Shown: piece after piece, positions 35,314 through 42,981 of the stretch
Position numbering within the stretch: the first letter of the stretch is position 1
Layout of the letters: every line of letters begins with the position of its first letter
Source of the DNA: DTYU01 sp040757355
GTDB lineage: Bacteria > Bacillota > Desulfotomaculia > Desulfotomaculales > Ammonificaceae
DNA length: 64,000 nucleotides
Direction: 5' to 3'
Assembly (NCBI GenBank): GCA_040757355.1
Contig: JBFLWY010000004.1
Location: 29,496 to 93,495 of the forward strand
Translations under genes and position numbers: made by a program
Notes under the pieces: model-generated
What the model saw: the letters and a program-made list of their open reading frames with translations, nothing else
Database searches by the model: none
Told to the model about the DNA's origin: nothing

Positions 35314-36054
35314 TTATAAAACGGCGACAATCCTGGCTACATAACGCATAAGAAACAAGAGTCCGAACAGCACCGGCTGGTGCACAAAGTAAATAAAAAG
35401 GGAGTTTCGCCCCAGCAGGGTCAGCAGTTGCACCGGCTGTCTGCCGCCTAAATCCCGCAGGCTGACCAACCTCGTCCCGCTCGGGTACAGCAAGCCCCCG
35501 GTGCCTACCCCCAGCAGTACCACGCCGAACCAGGGAAATACCGGCACGTAGTCTACCATGTACAGGTCAACGGGATGCAGTCCGAGCCACGCCAGGCAGG
35601 GATAATCGATCCGCGCGCGGGTAAGGAGGTTTCCTATGAGAATGAACGCCGTACCGAGCGCCAGATTGCCCCGTCCGAAGCGGAGGAAGGGATAAGCACA
35701 AATGACGGCGACCCCGATAAGATGTAATACCCCGAACAGGACCGTACCTTCCTTTAAAGCAAGGTGGGTTACCATCGTGATAACAAAACCCCAACCCAAA
35801 ATCTTCAGGCCACGGTCTAAGTACCGCGCGAACCTCACCCGGCCGTGAACCGAATAGCTCAGCCACAAGGCAACCCCGGCTATGAAAATAAAACTGGTGA
35901 CTGTAACTTGTTGAAACCAATACCAGCCACCGGTGGCGACGCTCTCCTGGTAATAGCCGAAGTAATTAAGGTCCCACGCCGCGTGGTAAACCACCATCAT
36001 TATTAAAGCCGCACCGCGAAGCGCGTCGACCTCCCAGAGGCGCTGACTTTTCAC
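35314..36054 (-). CDS. DUF1624 membrane acyltransferase-like protein
   Basis: A 246-residue integral membrane protein, start at GTG 36054. About seven helices and the DUF1624/heparan-glucosaminide N-acetyltransferase-like signature RLWEVDALRGAALIMMVVYHAAWDL near the N-terminus, with HPVDLYMVDYVPVFPWFG later. Such proteins may acetylate cell-surface sugars; the substrate here is unknown. The AGGAGG is 16 bases upstream, longer than usual. The frame extends upstream into repeat-derived sequence, which I exclude. Confidence 0.78.
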   Translation of the reverse strand: MKSQRLWEVDALRGAALIMMVVYHAAWDLNYFGYYQESVATGGWYWFQQVTVTSFIFIAGVALWLSYSVHGRVRFARYLDRGLKILGWGFVITMVTHLALKEGTVLFGVLHLIGVAVICAYPFLRFGRGNLALGTAFILIGNLLTRARIDYPCLAWLGLHPVDLYMVDYVPVFPWFGVVLLGVGTGGLLYPSGTRLVSLRDLGGRQPVQLLTLLGRNSLFIYFVHQPVLFGLLFLMRYVARIVAVL

Positions 36055-36151
36055 GATAGGAATCCCGGTTCCTCCTTTGAAAATAGTACTTCTTTCGACG
36101 GGCGCGGCGATGAGCTTCCCTGCTTCGTCAGGCTCGCCAGCCGAATCCTCA

Positions 36152-36250
36152 CCCAGCACTCAGTTACATCTTGATAAGATACTACTTTTGAGGGAACACA
36201 TATTTGTCCGCCCCGCGAAACTGCGCTTTCACAGCAATCTGAGTGCTGGG
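36152..36250. repeat. Dispersed hairpin element, copy F1 (99 bp)
   Basis: CCCAGCACTCAG (36152-36163) and CTGAGTGCTGGG (36239-36250). The interior is unlike other copies. Absent from the otherwise matching module at 13352-13620. Confidence 0.85.
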
Positions 36251-36263
36251 CTCCGGTTCGTCC

Positions 36264-36362
36264 CCCAGCACTCAAACTTATCCCGGCAAAAAACAAGCGG
36301 TTCTCGGCAACATTTAACGTTTCTACGCAACTGCTACTTTCCAAGTTGAACTGAGTGCTGGG
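36264..36362. repeat. Dispersed hairpin element, copy F2 (99 bp)
   Basis: CCCAGCACTCAAACTT (36264-36279) and AAGTTGAACTGAGTGCTGGG ending at 36362. Interior shared with copies B and E1. Confidence 0.82.
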
Positions 36363-36568
36363 TTCCTCGCATTGCTCGCTCCTCACCGCGTTTCGTTTAT
36401 GTTACACTACTGCAACTAAGCAACACGCTTACGGGTCTACATTTCATCCTTCGTGGTATCGCCGCAGGCGGCATGGCGGACTCCCCTGACAATAGTTCGA
36501 CGTTCAAGCTTATGCTGATAGACCTTTAAGGTCGGTTCACAGTTCGGCTTAAGGTGATGGACCTTCAG

Positions 36569-36654
36569 GGTCCGTTCAACGTTCAACGTTGATAAAAAGA
36601 CCGAATCATAAACAATTGAGCTATTTTCATTCCCGGTGGCGACCAGCACTCAAT
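36569..36654. repeat. Dispersed module with solo left end of a hairpin element (copy G)
   Basis: Matches 18878-18970: GGTCCGTTCAACG, GATAAAAAGACCGAA, CATTCCCGGTGGCGAC, then AGCACTCAA with one C missing. No right-hand end follows, so this is a decayed copy. Confidence 0.65.
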
Positions 36655-36692
36655 CCAACATTTATAATTGTTATTAGATTACATCAAAAAAC

Positions 36693-38012
36693 TTAGAACC
36701 ATGGTGCGTAACTATTGGTGTCAGACACCTCCGCTGCTGTATTCAAGGCACGCTCTGTGGCATCTGAAAGTTCAACCTGCGCGCCGTTCGTACCCGGCGA
36801 AACCCCGTCTTCTAACCAGATATTGACCAGATGGTTCTCTCCGTCCCATTCAACCCGCGCACCGAAAGCTTCGCTGACAAACCGCAACGGAACCATCGTC
36901 CGGCCGCCGAAAAGCTTAGCGGGCACCGAGAGCGTTGTCTCCTGCCCGTTAACGACGGCTCCCTCGCTGCCGATTTGCACCGTCAAGGAGACACCGGCGC
37001 GGGCAACCGCCGCCGTTTTATTTGTACCGTCCCACGAAACCTCCGCTTCCAAGGGTTCGGCGATATTCCGCAGGGGCACCAACAAACGCCCGTTTTCCAT
37101 TAGCGGCGGGATGTCGTTGTCCAGTTCCTTCCCGTTCAGCAGGATCCGAATGTGACGTAAACTGCTTTGATAATCGTATACCATCCCCGAGATTTTGCGG
37201 ATTACTACAAACGCCCGCTCCCGGCTCTCGGTATTTTTGCTGAATACTGCGATGATGTACGGATTCTCCGGGTGCTCAACGTACCCCACATCGTTGTAAG
37301 TACCGGTGTAGGGCCAGTTGCCTATTTTGTGTACGACTTTTACGCTGGCCGGCAGCGGTTTCGGCAACCGCTCGTTATACACGGTATTTGCTAAATAATG
37401 GATTAATAAGTTGCCATGTTCAGGGTGTTCGGCGGCAAACTTCAGCAGACAATTCATATAGTTCGCCATATCCTCGGGGCAGGTTACGTTTCTATCGTCA
37501 TCTACAACAGTGCCGCCGATATTGCGCATGTAATCCTTTACGTTTGTCCTGCCCAGATAAGACAGCAGGATGTTTGTAGCAACGTTATCGCTGTAAACGA
37601 TAGAATAAACCGACAATTCAGCAATGCTGTACGTACTCCCGACAGGCTTATATTGGAGGATACCGGTGCCTCCTTCGCGGTGCCTTTCCAGATAAGTAAG
37701 TTTGGTTCCCGGGTCGATCTTCCCGGCTGCAACCTGTTCGTACAGGAAAAGGTTCATCGGCAGTTTAAACGTACTGGCGGCATGAAACTCTTCCCGGTGA
37801 TTAATGCCGAGTACCTGACCCGATTTCAAATCAATAAGATAGATGCCGTAGGTCCCTTTCTCAAAGGAAAGCTCCCGGGTCAACTGCGCCAACAGGTGAT
37901 TATAACTCGCGGTACACGTGACGGAATCGGTCACCTCAGCTCCGGCAGCAGAAGATACAACCAAGAAAGTAACTGCTGTTAGAAAACAGGTAAAAACCCT
38001 AAGCGTGACCAC
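36693..38012 (-). CDS. Secreted serine beta-lactamase-fold hydrolase with stalk domain
   Basis: A 439-residue secreted protein. Signal peptide, then a class A beta-lactamase-like domain: catalytic Ser-x-x-Lys in HAASTFKLPMNL (about residue 80), SDN in VYSDNVATN, and VHKIGNW in place of the KTG box. A stalk domain follows (ENGRLLVPLRNIAEPL; GGRTMVPLRFVSEAF, residues ~300-405). It could be a true beta-lactamase or a peptidase; the altered third motif (KIG) leaves activity uncertain. The stalk domain is the same type as in the GH18 protein at 21891-23150. Confidence 0.85.
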   Translation of the reverse strand: MVTLRVFTCFLTAVTFLVVSSAAGAEVTDSVTCTASYNHLLAQLTRELSFEKGTYGIYLIDLKSGQVLGINHREEFHAASTFKLPMNLFLYEQVAAGKIDPGTKLTYLERHREGGTGILQYKPVGSTYSIAELSVYSIVYSDNVATNILLSYLGRTNVKDYMRNIGGTVVDDDRNVTCPEDMANYMNCLLKFAAEHPEHGNLLIHYLANTVYNERLPKPLPASVKVVHKIGNWPYTGTYNDVGYVEHPENPYIIAVFSKNTESRERAFVVIRKISGMVYDYQSSLRHIRILLNGKELDNDIPPLMENGRLLVPLRNIAEPLEAEVSWDGTNKTAAVARAGVSLTVQIGSEGAVVNGQETTLSVPAKLFGGRTMVPLRFVSEAFGARVEWDGENHLVNIWLEDGVSPGTNGAQVELSDATERALNTAAEVSDTNSYAPWF

Positions 38013-38150
38013 CGTTTACCCCTCTTAACAAGTACTTTTTTGTCAACCTTCGCAGTTGTAATTGAACAGCCATGCCACTTGTTGTCCCCCGGAGCGCAGT
38101 GCTCTGTTACACGCGGTGATAAACTTCGCCTGGGCAATGCCCGGGGCTTG

Positions 38151-38247
38151 CCCAGCACTCAGTTCGTCTTTGGAGAATGTTAATTGCGTCAAAACGTATA
38201 TTTATGCTACACGTAACTATACCTTAAGTGCCAATCTGAGCGCTGGG
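38151..38247. repeat. Dispersed hairpin element, copy H (97 bp)
   Basis: CCCAGCACTCAG (38151-38162) and CTGAGCGCTGGG (38236-38247), with one A-C mismatch. The interior is unlike other copies. Confidence 0.82.
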
Positions 38248-38320
38248 CTCCTAGGGGATAACGGCAGCGGCTTTTTTAGAACTTGTGCCCTGAGCCGTAA
38301 GTTAAGTGCGAAAGTTGAAT
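38248..38320. repeat. Repeat module shared with 47138-47212
   Basis: CTCCTAGGGG, then AGCGGCTTTTTTAGAA and GTGCCCTGAGCCG...AAGTTAAGTGC. It directly follows hairpin copy H. The partner is preceded by GAGCGCT, a trace of the same hairpin end. Confidence 0.6.
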
Positions 38321-38523
38321 ACTGTTGTTTCAACACCGCTAAAGTTTGTCGAGGTCGCTGCGCCGTTTTCCGCCAGGTGTGATGGGAAATCCTCTCCTGT
38401 TATTACTTTGTTCTGCATAAGCCACAGGGTATTCCCTACCATGCGGGCAGTATTGTTGAAAAAGTTAGTCGGCTCCCGTTTGGTTTACTTTCTGCCCGGA
38501 ACTCCGGTTTTCCTCCAGAGAAA

Positions 38524-38545
38524 ACAAAAAAGCCGCTTTCGCGGC
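38524..38545 (-). terminator. Terminator of the 39-residue gene
   Basis: On the minus strand GCCGC-GAAA-GCGGC is followed by TTTTTTG. A compact GNRA-type loop. Confidence 0.8.
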
Positions 38546-38573
38546 CGTTCTTCCAACTCAAATCTCAGACCTT

Positions 38574-38693
38574 TTAGATTTCAAACTCTACTACGATGGG
38601 GTTCTTTTCTTCTGCCAGCTCGTCCGGTGTCTCCTCGGAAGGTAGGAACCTGTACTCGACCTCTTCCCCTTCAATCCAGGTGACAAGGTACAT
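38574..38693 (-). CDS. Small acidic 39-residue protein
   Basis: Start at ATG 38693 (GGGAGG ten bases upstream), encoding MYLVTWIEGEEVEYRF and ending KNPIVVEFEI. Strongly acidic, no membrane segment or Cys. Its ribosome-binding site and dedicated terminator support expression. No family recognised. Confidence 0.65.
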   Translation of the reverse strand: MYLVTWIEGEEVEYRFLPSEETPDELAEEKNPIVVEFEI

Positions 38694-38910
38694 CTTCCGT
38701 GCTGCCTCCCTTCGCCAGCCAGCCGTTGTATTCTGTATACAACATTCTACGGAGATTGTACCAGGTTTATGACAGCTTTTCAATCCTTTGTGAAAAGTTT
38801 TTCCCAAAAAGGGGATGGGCTACTTTTCTGTTGGGACTTTTTTTGAAACGGGAACAGGCTACTTTTCTGTCCGTTTAGAAAGACTGCTCTGAGATTTGCG
38901 AGGAACGCAT

Positions 38911-39660
38911 TTACCCTTTTGCAGCCCTGAGGCGGCGCAGCATCACTTTATTGGCAAAGTGCTCAAACGTGTCATCCAACGGAGATAAGAAGCAGTCCAT
39001 TCCCCTTCGCTTCAGGGCGAGGCGCAAGAGGTGGTCGGCAAGGGCGGGGTTTTTAGGAAGAAGCGGCCCGTGTAAGTATGAACAAAACACGTTTTTATAG
39101 CACGCCCCCTCAAAGCCGTCCCGGCCGTTGTTACCATACCCTTTGAGCACCCGCCCCAGAGGTTCTATGTTTCCGAGAAACGTCTGCCCCGAATGGTTCT
39201 CGAAACCGCAAGCCCTGACCCTTTTCCCGTCCAGGTCCGTTTCGATCGCTATGTTGCCGATCAGGCGCCTGGTTCCCGCCCGTGTATAGAGGTCAAGAAT
39301 GCCGAGCCCAGGTATCTCCGGACCGACCAGTGGCTGGTAATACAGCCCGAGAAGCTGGTAACCGCCGCAAATTGCCAAAACCACCAACCCGTCTTCAATC
39401 GCCGCAGCCAGGCCGGAAGCGTGCTTTCTCAGGTCGGCTGTGATAAGTCCCTGCTCCCGGTCGGAGCCCCCGCCGAGAAAAAGGAAGTCCATCTCCCTGA
39501 AGTCCACCTTTTCGCCCAGGTTCACCTCCCGAACCCGGACCGGTATACCGCGCCAGCGGCACCGCTGGACAAAAGCAATGATGTTTCCCCGGTCGCCGTA
39601 AAGGTTAAGAAGATTGGGATAAAGATGGCAGACGGTCAGCAATGTTACTCTCCCTCGCAT
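38911..39660 (-). CDS. gatD: Lipid II isoglutaminyl synthase glutaminase subunit GatD
   Basis: A 249-residue CobQ/GatD-type glutamine amidotransferase. The catalytic Cys is in VLAICGGYQLLG (about residue 96) and the catalytic His in SYLHGPLLPKNP. With MurT it amidates the D-glutamate of lipid II, a feature of Gram-positive peptidoglycan. It overlaps murT by 56 bp, supporting translational coupling. Confidence 0.93.
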   Translation of the reverse strand: MRGRVTLLTVCHLYPNLLNLYGDRGNIIAFVQRCRWRGIPVRVREVNLGEKVDFREMDFLFLGGGSDREQGLITADLRKHASGLAAAIEDGLVVLAICGGYQLLGLYYQPLVGPEIPGLGILDLYTRAGTRRLIGNIAIETDLDGKRVRACGFENHSGQTFLGNIEPLGRVLKGYGNNGRDGFEGACYKNVFCSYLHGPLLPKNPALADHLLRLALKRRGMDCFLSPLDDTFEHFANKVMLRRLRAAKG

Positions 39661-41005
39661 ACCGCCGTAAAATTCTTTCTACCGGCCACAAAGCCGTGTA
39701 GGTTGCCAAAAGATAGGTTACGCTTCCGTGCCCTTCAAGGACCTGCCTCACACCGGCAGCAAAACCCGGGCAAACAGCGATCTTTTGCACCGGTACCCCG
39801 GCGTACTTCAGCCGCAGGGCCATTTCCTCGGCGCGCCTCCCGGAGCAAACAAAACGCAGGATATCCCTGCGATCTTGAAGGCGTTCGAAATCAACGTCCC
39901 AAATCCACGAGATGTCTCGACCGTCTGCGGAGTTGTCGTTAAGCGCGATCAGGACGTCCTTGCGTTCCCGGGTACTGGACAGGAGGTTGATGCTTTCGTT
40001 AAACCCGGCGGGATTCTTCACTAAATTAAGGTAAACAGGCCTGCCTAAATAGATAAATTCCTGCAACCGCCCGGTCACAGGAACGTAACGGGACAGGCTG
40101 CCCGCGATTATTTCAGGAGCGATCCCGAGCTGAAGCCCCGCACCAAAAACAGCCAGTGCGTTGTACACGTTGTAGAAGCCCTGGGTGGGCAGCGTTAAAG
40201 AGAGTACCTTTTTCTCCACCCGGACCTTGCACCGCGTGACACCGTCGATTACCTCTACCCCGAGTGCCTCCACTTCCGCCTTCGGCCTGACAAAACCGCA
40301 TCCGGTACAGCGGTAAGCGCCGAGCTGGCTGTAATGATAGTATCTGTAAGACAGGTTCTCGCCGCAATAAGGGCAAAAACGGGCCTCCCGGGTCACGCTC
40401 TCGCTCTCTCCGCCCCTGGTCGGCGCCCCTACCCCATAGAAAACCCGCGGCAAACCGGTATCTGAAAGCTGTGCAACCAGAGGGTCGTCCGCGTTGAGGA
40501 CCAATTTCGCAGAACCGAGCTTAGCAAGCGTGGTTCTGATCAGCGAAACGGTCTTGTCAAGCTCACCGTACCGGTCAAGCTGGTCGCGGAAAAAATTCGT
40601 TACGATGATAACCTTAGGTTTAACGATTTCCGCTATGTAGGGGAAAGCCGCCTCGTCCGCCTCTAAAAGAGCCCAGTGCCGGGTCAAGCGCCCCCACAGG
40701 TCGCTGTTTTTTAGAAATGCAGTGGTCACACCGTTCATCAGGTTGGCTCCTTCGCGATTTACAACCAACCGGTTACCGGAGGACTCGAGTACCCTGGCCA
40801 GCATGTTGTTTGTTGTGGTCTTACCGTTTGTCCCGGTTACCATTACAGCACCGTTTTCTACCTGACCGGCAAGCGTCTGAAGCGTCCCGGGGAATATCCG
40901 CAAAGCAACAACCCCCGGCAGCGAAGAACCCCTCCCGCCGCTGAGTTTTCCTACACAGTAGGCTGCTTTTCCGGCCAAAATCGCCGTTGTCAGCCGGATA
41001 CCCAA
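39605..41005 (-). CDS. murT: Lipid II isoglutaminyl synthase ligase subunit MurT
   Basis: A 466-residue Mur-ligase-family protein. P-loop MVTGTNGKTTTNNML (about residue 56), LLEADEAAFPYIAE, and the MurT-specific zinc ribbon CPYCGENLSYRYYHY...YRCTGCGF (about residue 205). It activates the lipid II glutamate with ATP for amidation by GatD ammonia. Confidence 0.94.
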   Translation of the reverse strand: MGIRLTTAILAGKAAYCVGKLSGGRGSSLPGVVALRIFPGTLQTLAGQVENGAVMVTGTNGKTTTNNMLARVLESSGNRLVVNREGANLMNGVTTAFLKNSDLWGRLTRHWALLEADEAAFPYIAEIVKPKVIIVTNFFRDQLDRYGELDKTVSLIRTTLAKLGSAKLVLNADDPLVAQLSDTGLPRVFYGVGAPTRGGESESVTREARFCPYCGENLSYRYYHYSQLGAYRCTGCGFVRPKAEVEALGVEVIDGVTRCKVRVEKKVLSLTLPTQGFYNVYNALAVFGAGLQLGIAPEIIAGSLSRYVPVTGRLQEFIYLGRPVYLNLVKNPAGFNESINLLSSTRERKDVLIALNDNSADGRDISWIWDVDFERLQDRRDILRFVCSGRRAEEMALRLKYAGVPVQKIAVCPGFAAGVRQVLEGHGSVTYLLATYTALWPVERILRRYARESNIADRLPSLSQSS

Positions 41006-41097
41006 GCTATATTCCTCCAGACGTTACACATATTACCTGTTACAGTATACCTTAATAACGAAGAAATATAAGCCGGCGCGGTCGGCTTTTTTAAACC

Positions 41098-42822
41098 TTA
41101 CTCAACAAAGCATGGACGGCAGTTCACCGGGGATGTTAAGGGTTGGTCTTTACGCGAACCCGCTCGGTAAACGGTGAGGCCTTTGAGTCCAAGCGCGTGC
41201 GCCGAAAGAAAAATCTCAGCCACTTTGCCTGGACTCGCCGTCCGGGGCAAATTTATGGTCTTGCTGACCGCATTGTCGGTGTGTTTTTGAAACGCGGCTT
41301 GCATCTTCAGGTGCCACTCCGGGCTTATTTCCAACGCGGTCTTGAAAACCCTTTTACTCTCGGGGGGCAGTGTACCTACCTCTTCGAGACCGCCTGTCAG
41401 GTAAACGGTGTTCAAAACTGCCTGCCTCTGCGTCTCCGGAACAAACGTGTCCAGGTACTCGAGGAAAGCCTTGTCGATCACCAGCAGTTTCTTACCGTCA
41501 AAGACCGTACGGGTGTAACTGAGCGCAAAGACCGGCTCAATTCCGGAACTGACCCCGGCAATGCCGCTGATTGAACCCGTGGGAGCTATCGTAATCAGGC
41601 TGGCGTTGCGAAGCGGCAGGTCGGGGTAGTAAACCGACTTCTCCCAGGCGGGAAAGGTTCCACGCTGAACCGCAAGGTCGCGGGAGGCGGCCCGCGCCTC
41701 TCCCCGGATGAACGACATGACATCGCCGCCAAGTTCCAGGGCCGCAGTCGAATCGTAGGGGATGCCCAGCCGGTACAGCATGCTCGCCCAGCCCATAACC
41801 CCAAGGCCCACTTTTCGTGTGCGCCTGGTCGCTGCCGCAATCTCCGGCACGGGAAAGCTGTTAATCTCTACCACGTCGTCCAAAAACCGGACGGCTTCGT
41901 GTACCGCCCTGCGAAGCTTGTCCCAGTCAATTTGCTTGCCGCTGACCATTCGCACCAGGTTGAGCGAACCCAGGTTGCATGATTCGTAAGGCAAAAGCGG
42001 CTGTTCACCGCATGGATTTGTGGCTTCAATAGTACCCAACGCCGGGGTAGGGTTTTCACGGTTTACCGCGTCAAGAAACAGTAGACCCGGTTCACCGTTG
42101 GCGTGTGCATGAGCGACTACAGCTTCAAACACCTGCCGCGCCGCAACCGTCCGGTACACCCTGCCGCGGAAAACAAGCGGCAGGTCCGCACCGCGTTCCA
42201 GCGCCGCAAAGAAGGCATCGGACACCGCGACAGAAATGTTGAAATTCCTGAAGGCCCCCTCCTGTTCTTTGCAGGCGATGAAATCGAAGATGTCCGGGTG
42301 GTCCGCCCGCAGGACGCCCATATTAGCCCCGCGCCGAACACCGCCTTGTTTCACTTCCTCGGTGGCGGCGTTGAAAATGCGCATAAAACTGACAGGGCCT
42401 GAAGCTACCCCGCCCGTGGAGCGCACCGGATCGCCGCGCGGCCGCAGGCTCGAGAAATCAAACCCGGTGCCGCCGCCGCTCTTGTGTATGAGCGCCGTAT
42501 TTTTAAGCGTTTCAAAAATGGCCTCGATGCTGTCCTCAATTGGGAGAACGAAGCAGGCCGAAAGCTGTCCCGACTCCCGGCCGGCGTTTATCAGCGTCGG
42601 ACTATTCGGCAGAAAAATCAAATCCGCCATCAGGGCAAAAAAACGCTCCGCCCACGCTTCGACCGTTCTTGTGTCTGCACCGAAACGGGCTTCGGCTCCC
42701 GCCACCGCTACGGCTACCCTTCTGAACATCCCCTCCGGCGTCTCGATCACCTGTCCATTTTCGTCGCGCCGGAGGTAACGCCCTTCAAGAATTGTCTTTT
42801 GGTTGATGTCTAGCTCGATCAT
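41098..42822 (-). CDS. nrdJ: Adenosylcobalamin-dependent (class II) ribonucleotide reductase
   Basis: A 574-residue NrdJ. Recognisable segments: NSPTLINAGRESGQLSACFVLP (about residue 77), HKSGGGTGFDFSSLRPRGD, KQGGVRRGANMGVL, and the active-site NPCGEQPLLPYESCNLGS. The C-terminus ends in CRPCFVE, a likely redox cysteine pair. It reduces ribonucleotides without oxygen, fitting an anaerobe. I looked for a cobalamin riboswitch or NrdR boxes upstream and saw none. Confidence 0.94.
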   Translation of the reverse strand: MIELDINQKTILEGRYLRRDENGQVIETPEGMFRRVAVAVAGAEARFGADTRTVEAWAERFFALMADLIFLPNSPTLINAGRESGQLSACFVLPIEDSIEAIFETLKNTALIHKSGGGTGFDFSSLRPRGDPVRSTGGVASGPVSFMRIFNAATEEVKQGGVRRGANMGVLRADHPDIFDFIACKEQEGAFRNFNISVAVSDAFFAALERGADLPLVFRGRVYRTVAARQVFEAVVAHAHANGEPGLLFLDAVNRENPTPALGTIEATNPCGEQPLLPYESCNLGSLNLVRMVSGKQIDWDKLRRAVHEAVRFLDDVVEINSFPVPEIAAATRRTRKVGLGVMGWASMLYRLGIPYDSTAALELGGDVMSFIRGEARAASRDLAVQRGTFPAWEKSVYYPDLPLRNASLITIAPTGSISGIAGVSSGIEPVFALSYTRTVFDGKKLLVIDKAFLEYLDTFVPETQRQAVLNTVYLTGGLEEVGTLPPESKRVFKTALEISPEWHLKMQAAFQKHTDNAVSKTINLPRTASPGKVAEIFLSAHALGLKGLTVYRAGSRKDQPLTSPVNCRPCFVE

Positions 42823-42981
42823 ACGGCTCCTTATAGTACAAGTATGGGGATAGTGGTCCTACAGCACGTGCTGGTGCCTGTTAAAGTTTAAAGGGGCCGC
42901 CTGACCACTCTTTAGACGGCACTCTTTTTCGTTTCTTTTCAGCGCGCGGTTGGGTAACGACCTCGCCTGCCTGACGGTTTT

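Larger units (their letters stand above)
36082..36465. repeat. Long dispersed repeat module containing tandem hairpin copies F1 and F2
   Basis: Begins AATAGTACTTCTTTCGA and ends with a diverged CATCCTTCGTGGTATCGCC. Homologous along its length to 13352-13620, but carries one extra hairpin element. Confidence 0.7.
38013..38573. other. 561-bp spacer made mostly of repeats
   Basis: Between the beta-lactamase-like gene and a 39-residue gene. It holds hairpin copy H, a second repeat module and a terminator. No convincing gene is present. Confidence 0.6.

Noticed and set aside
10979..38247. CRISPR-like array reading of the CCCAGCACTC repeats
   Set aside because: The repeats are inverted, widely spaced, in different intergenic sites, and have no cas genes nearby.
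42823..42981. Cobalamin riboswitch or NrdR box upstream of nrdJ
   Set aside because: I could not identify the conserved B12-box or the NrdR palindrome in this 159-bp spacer.
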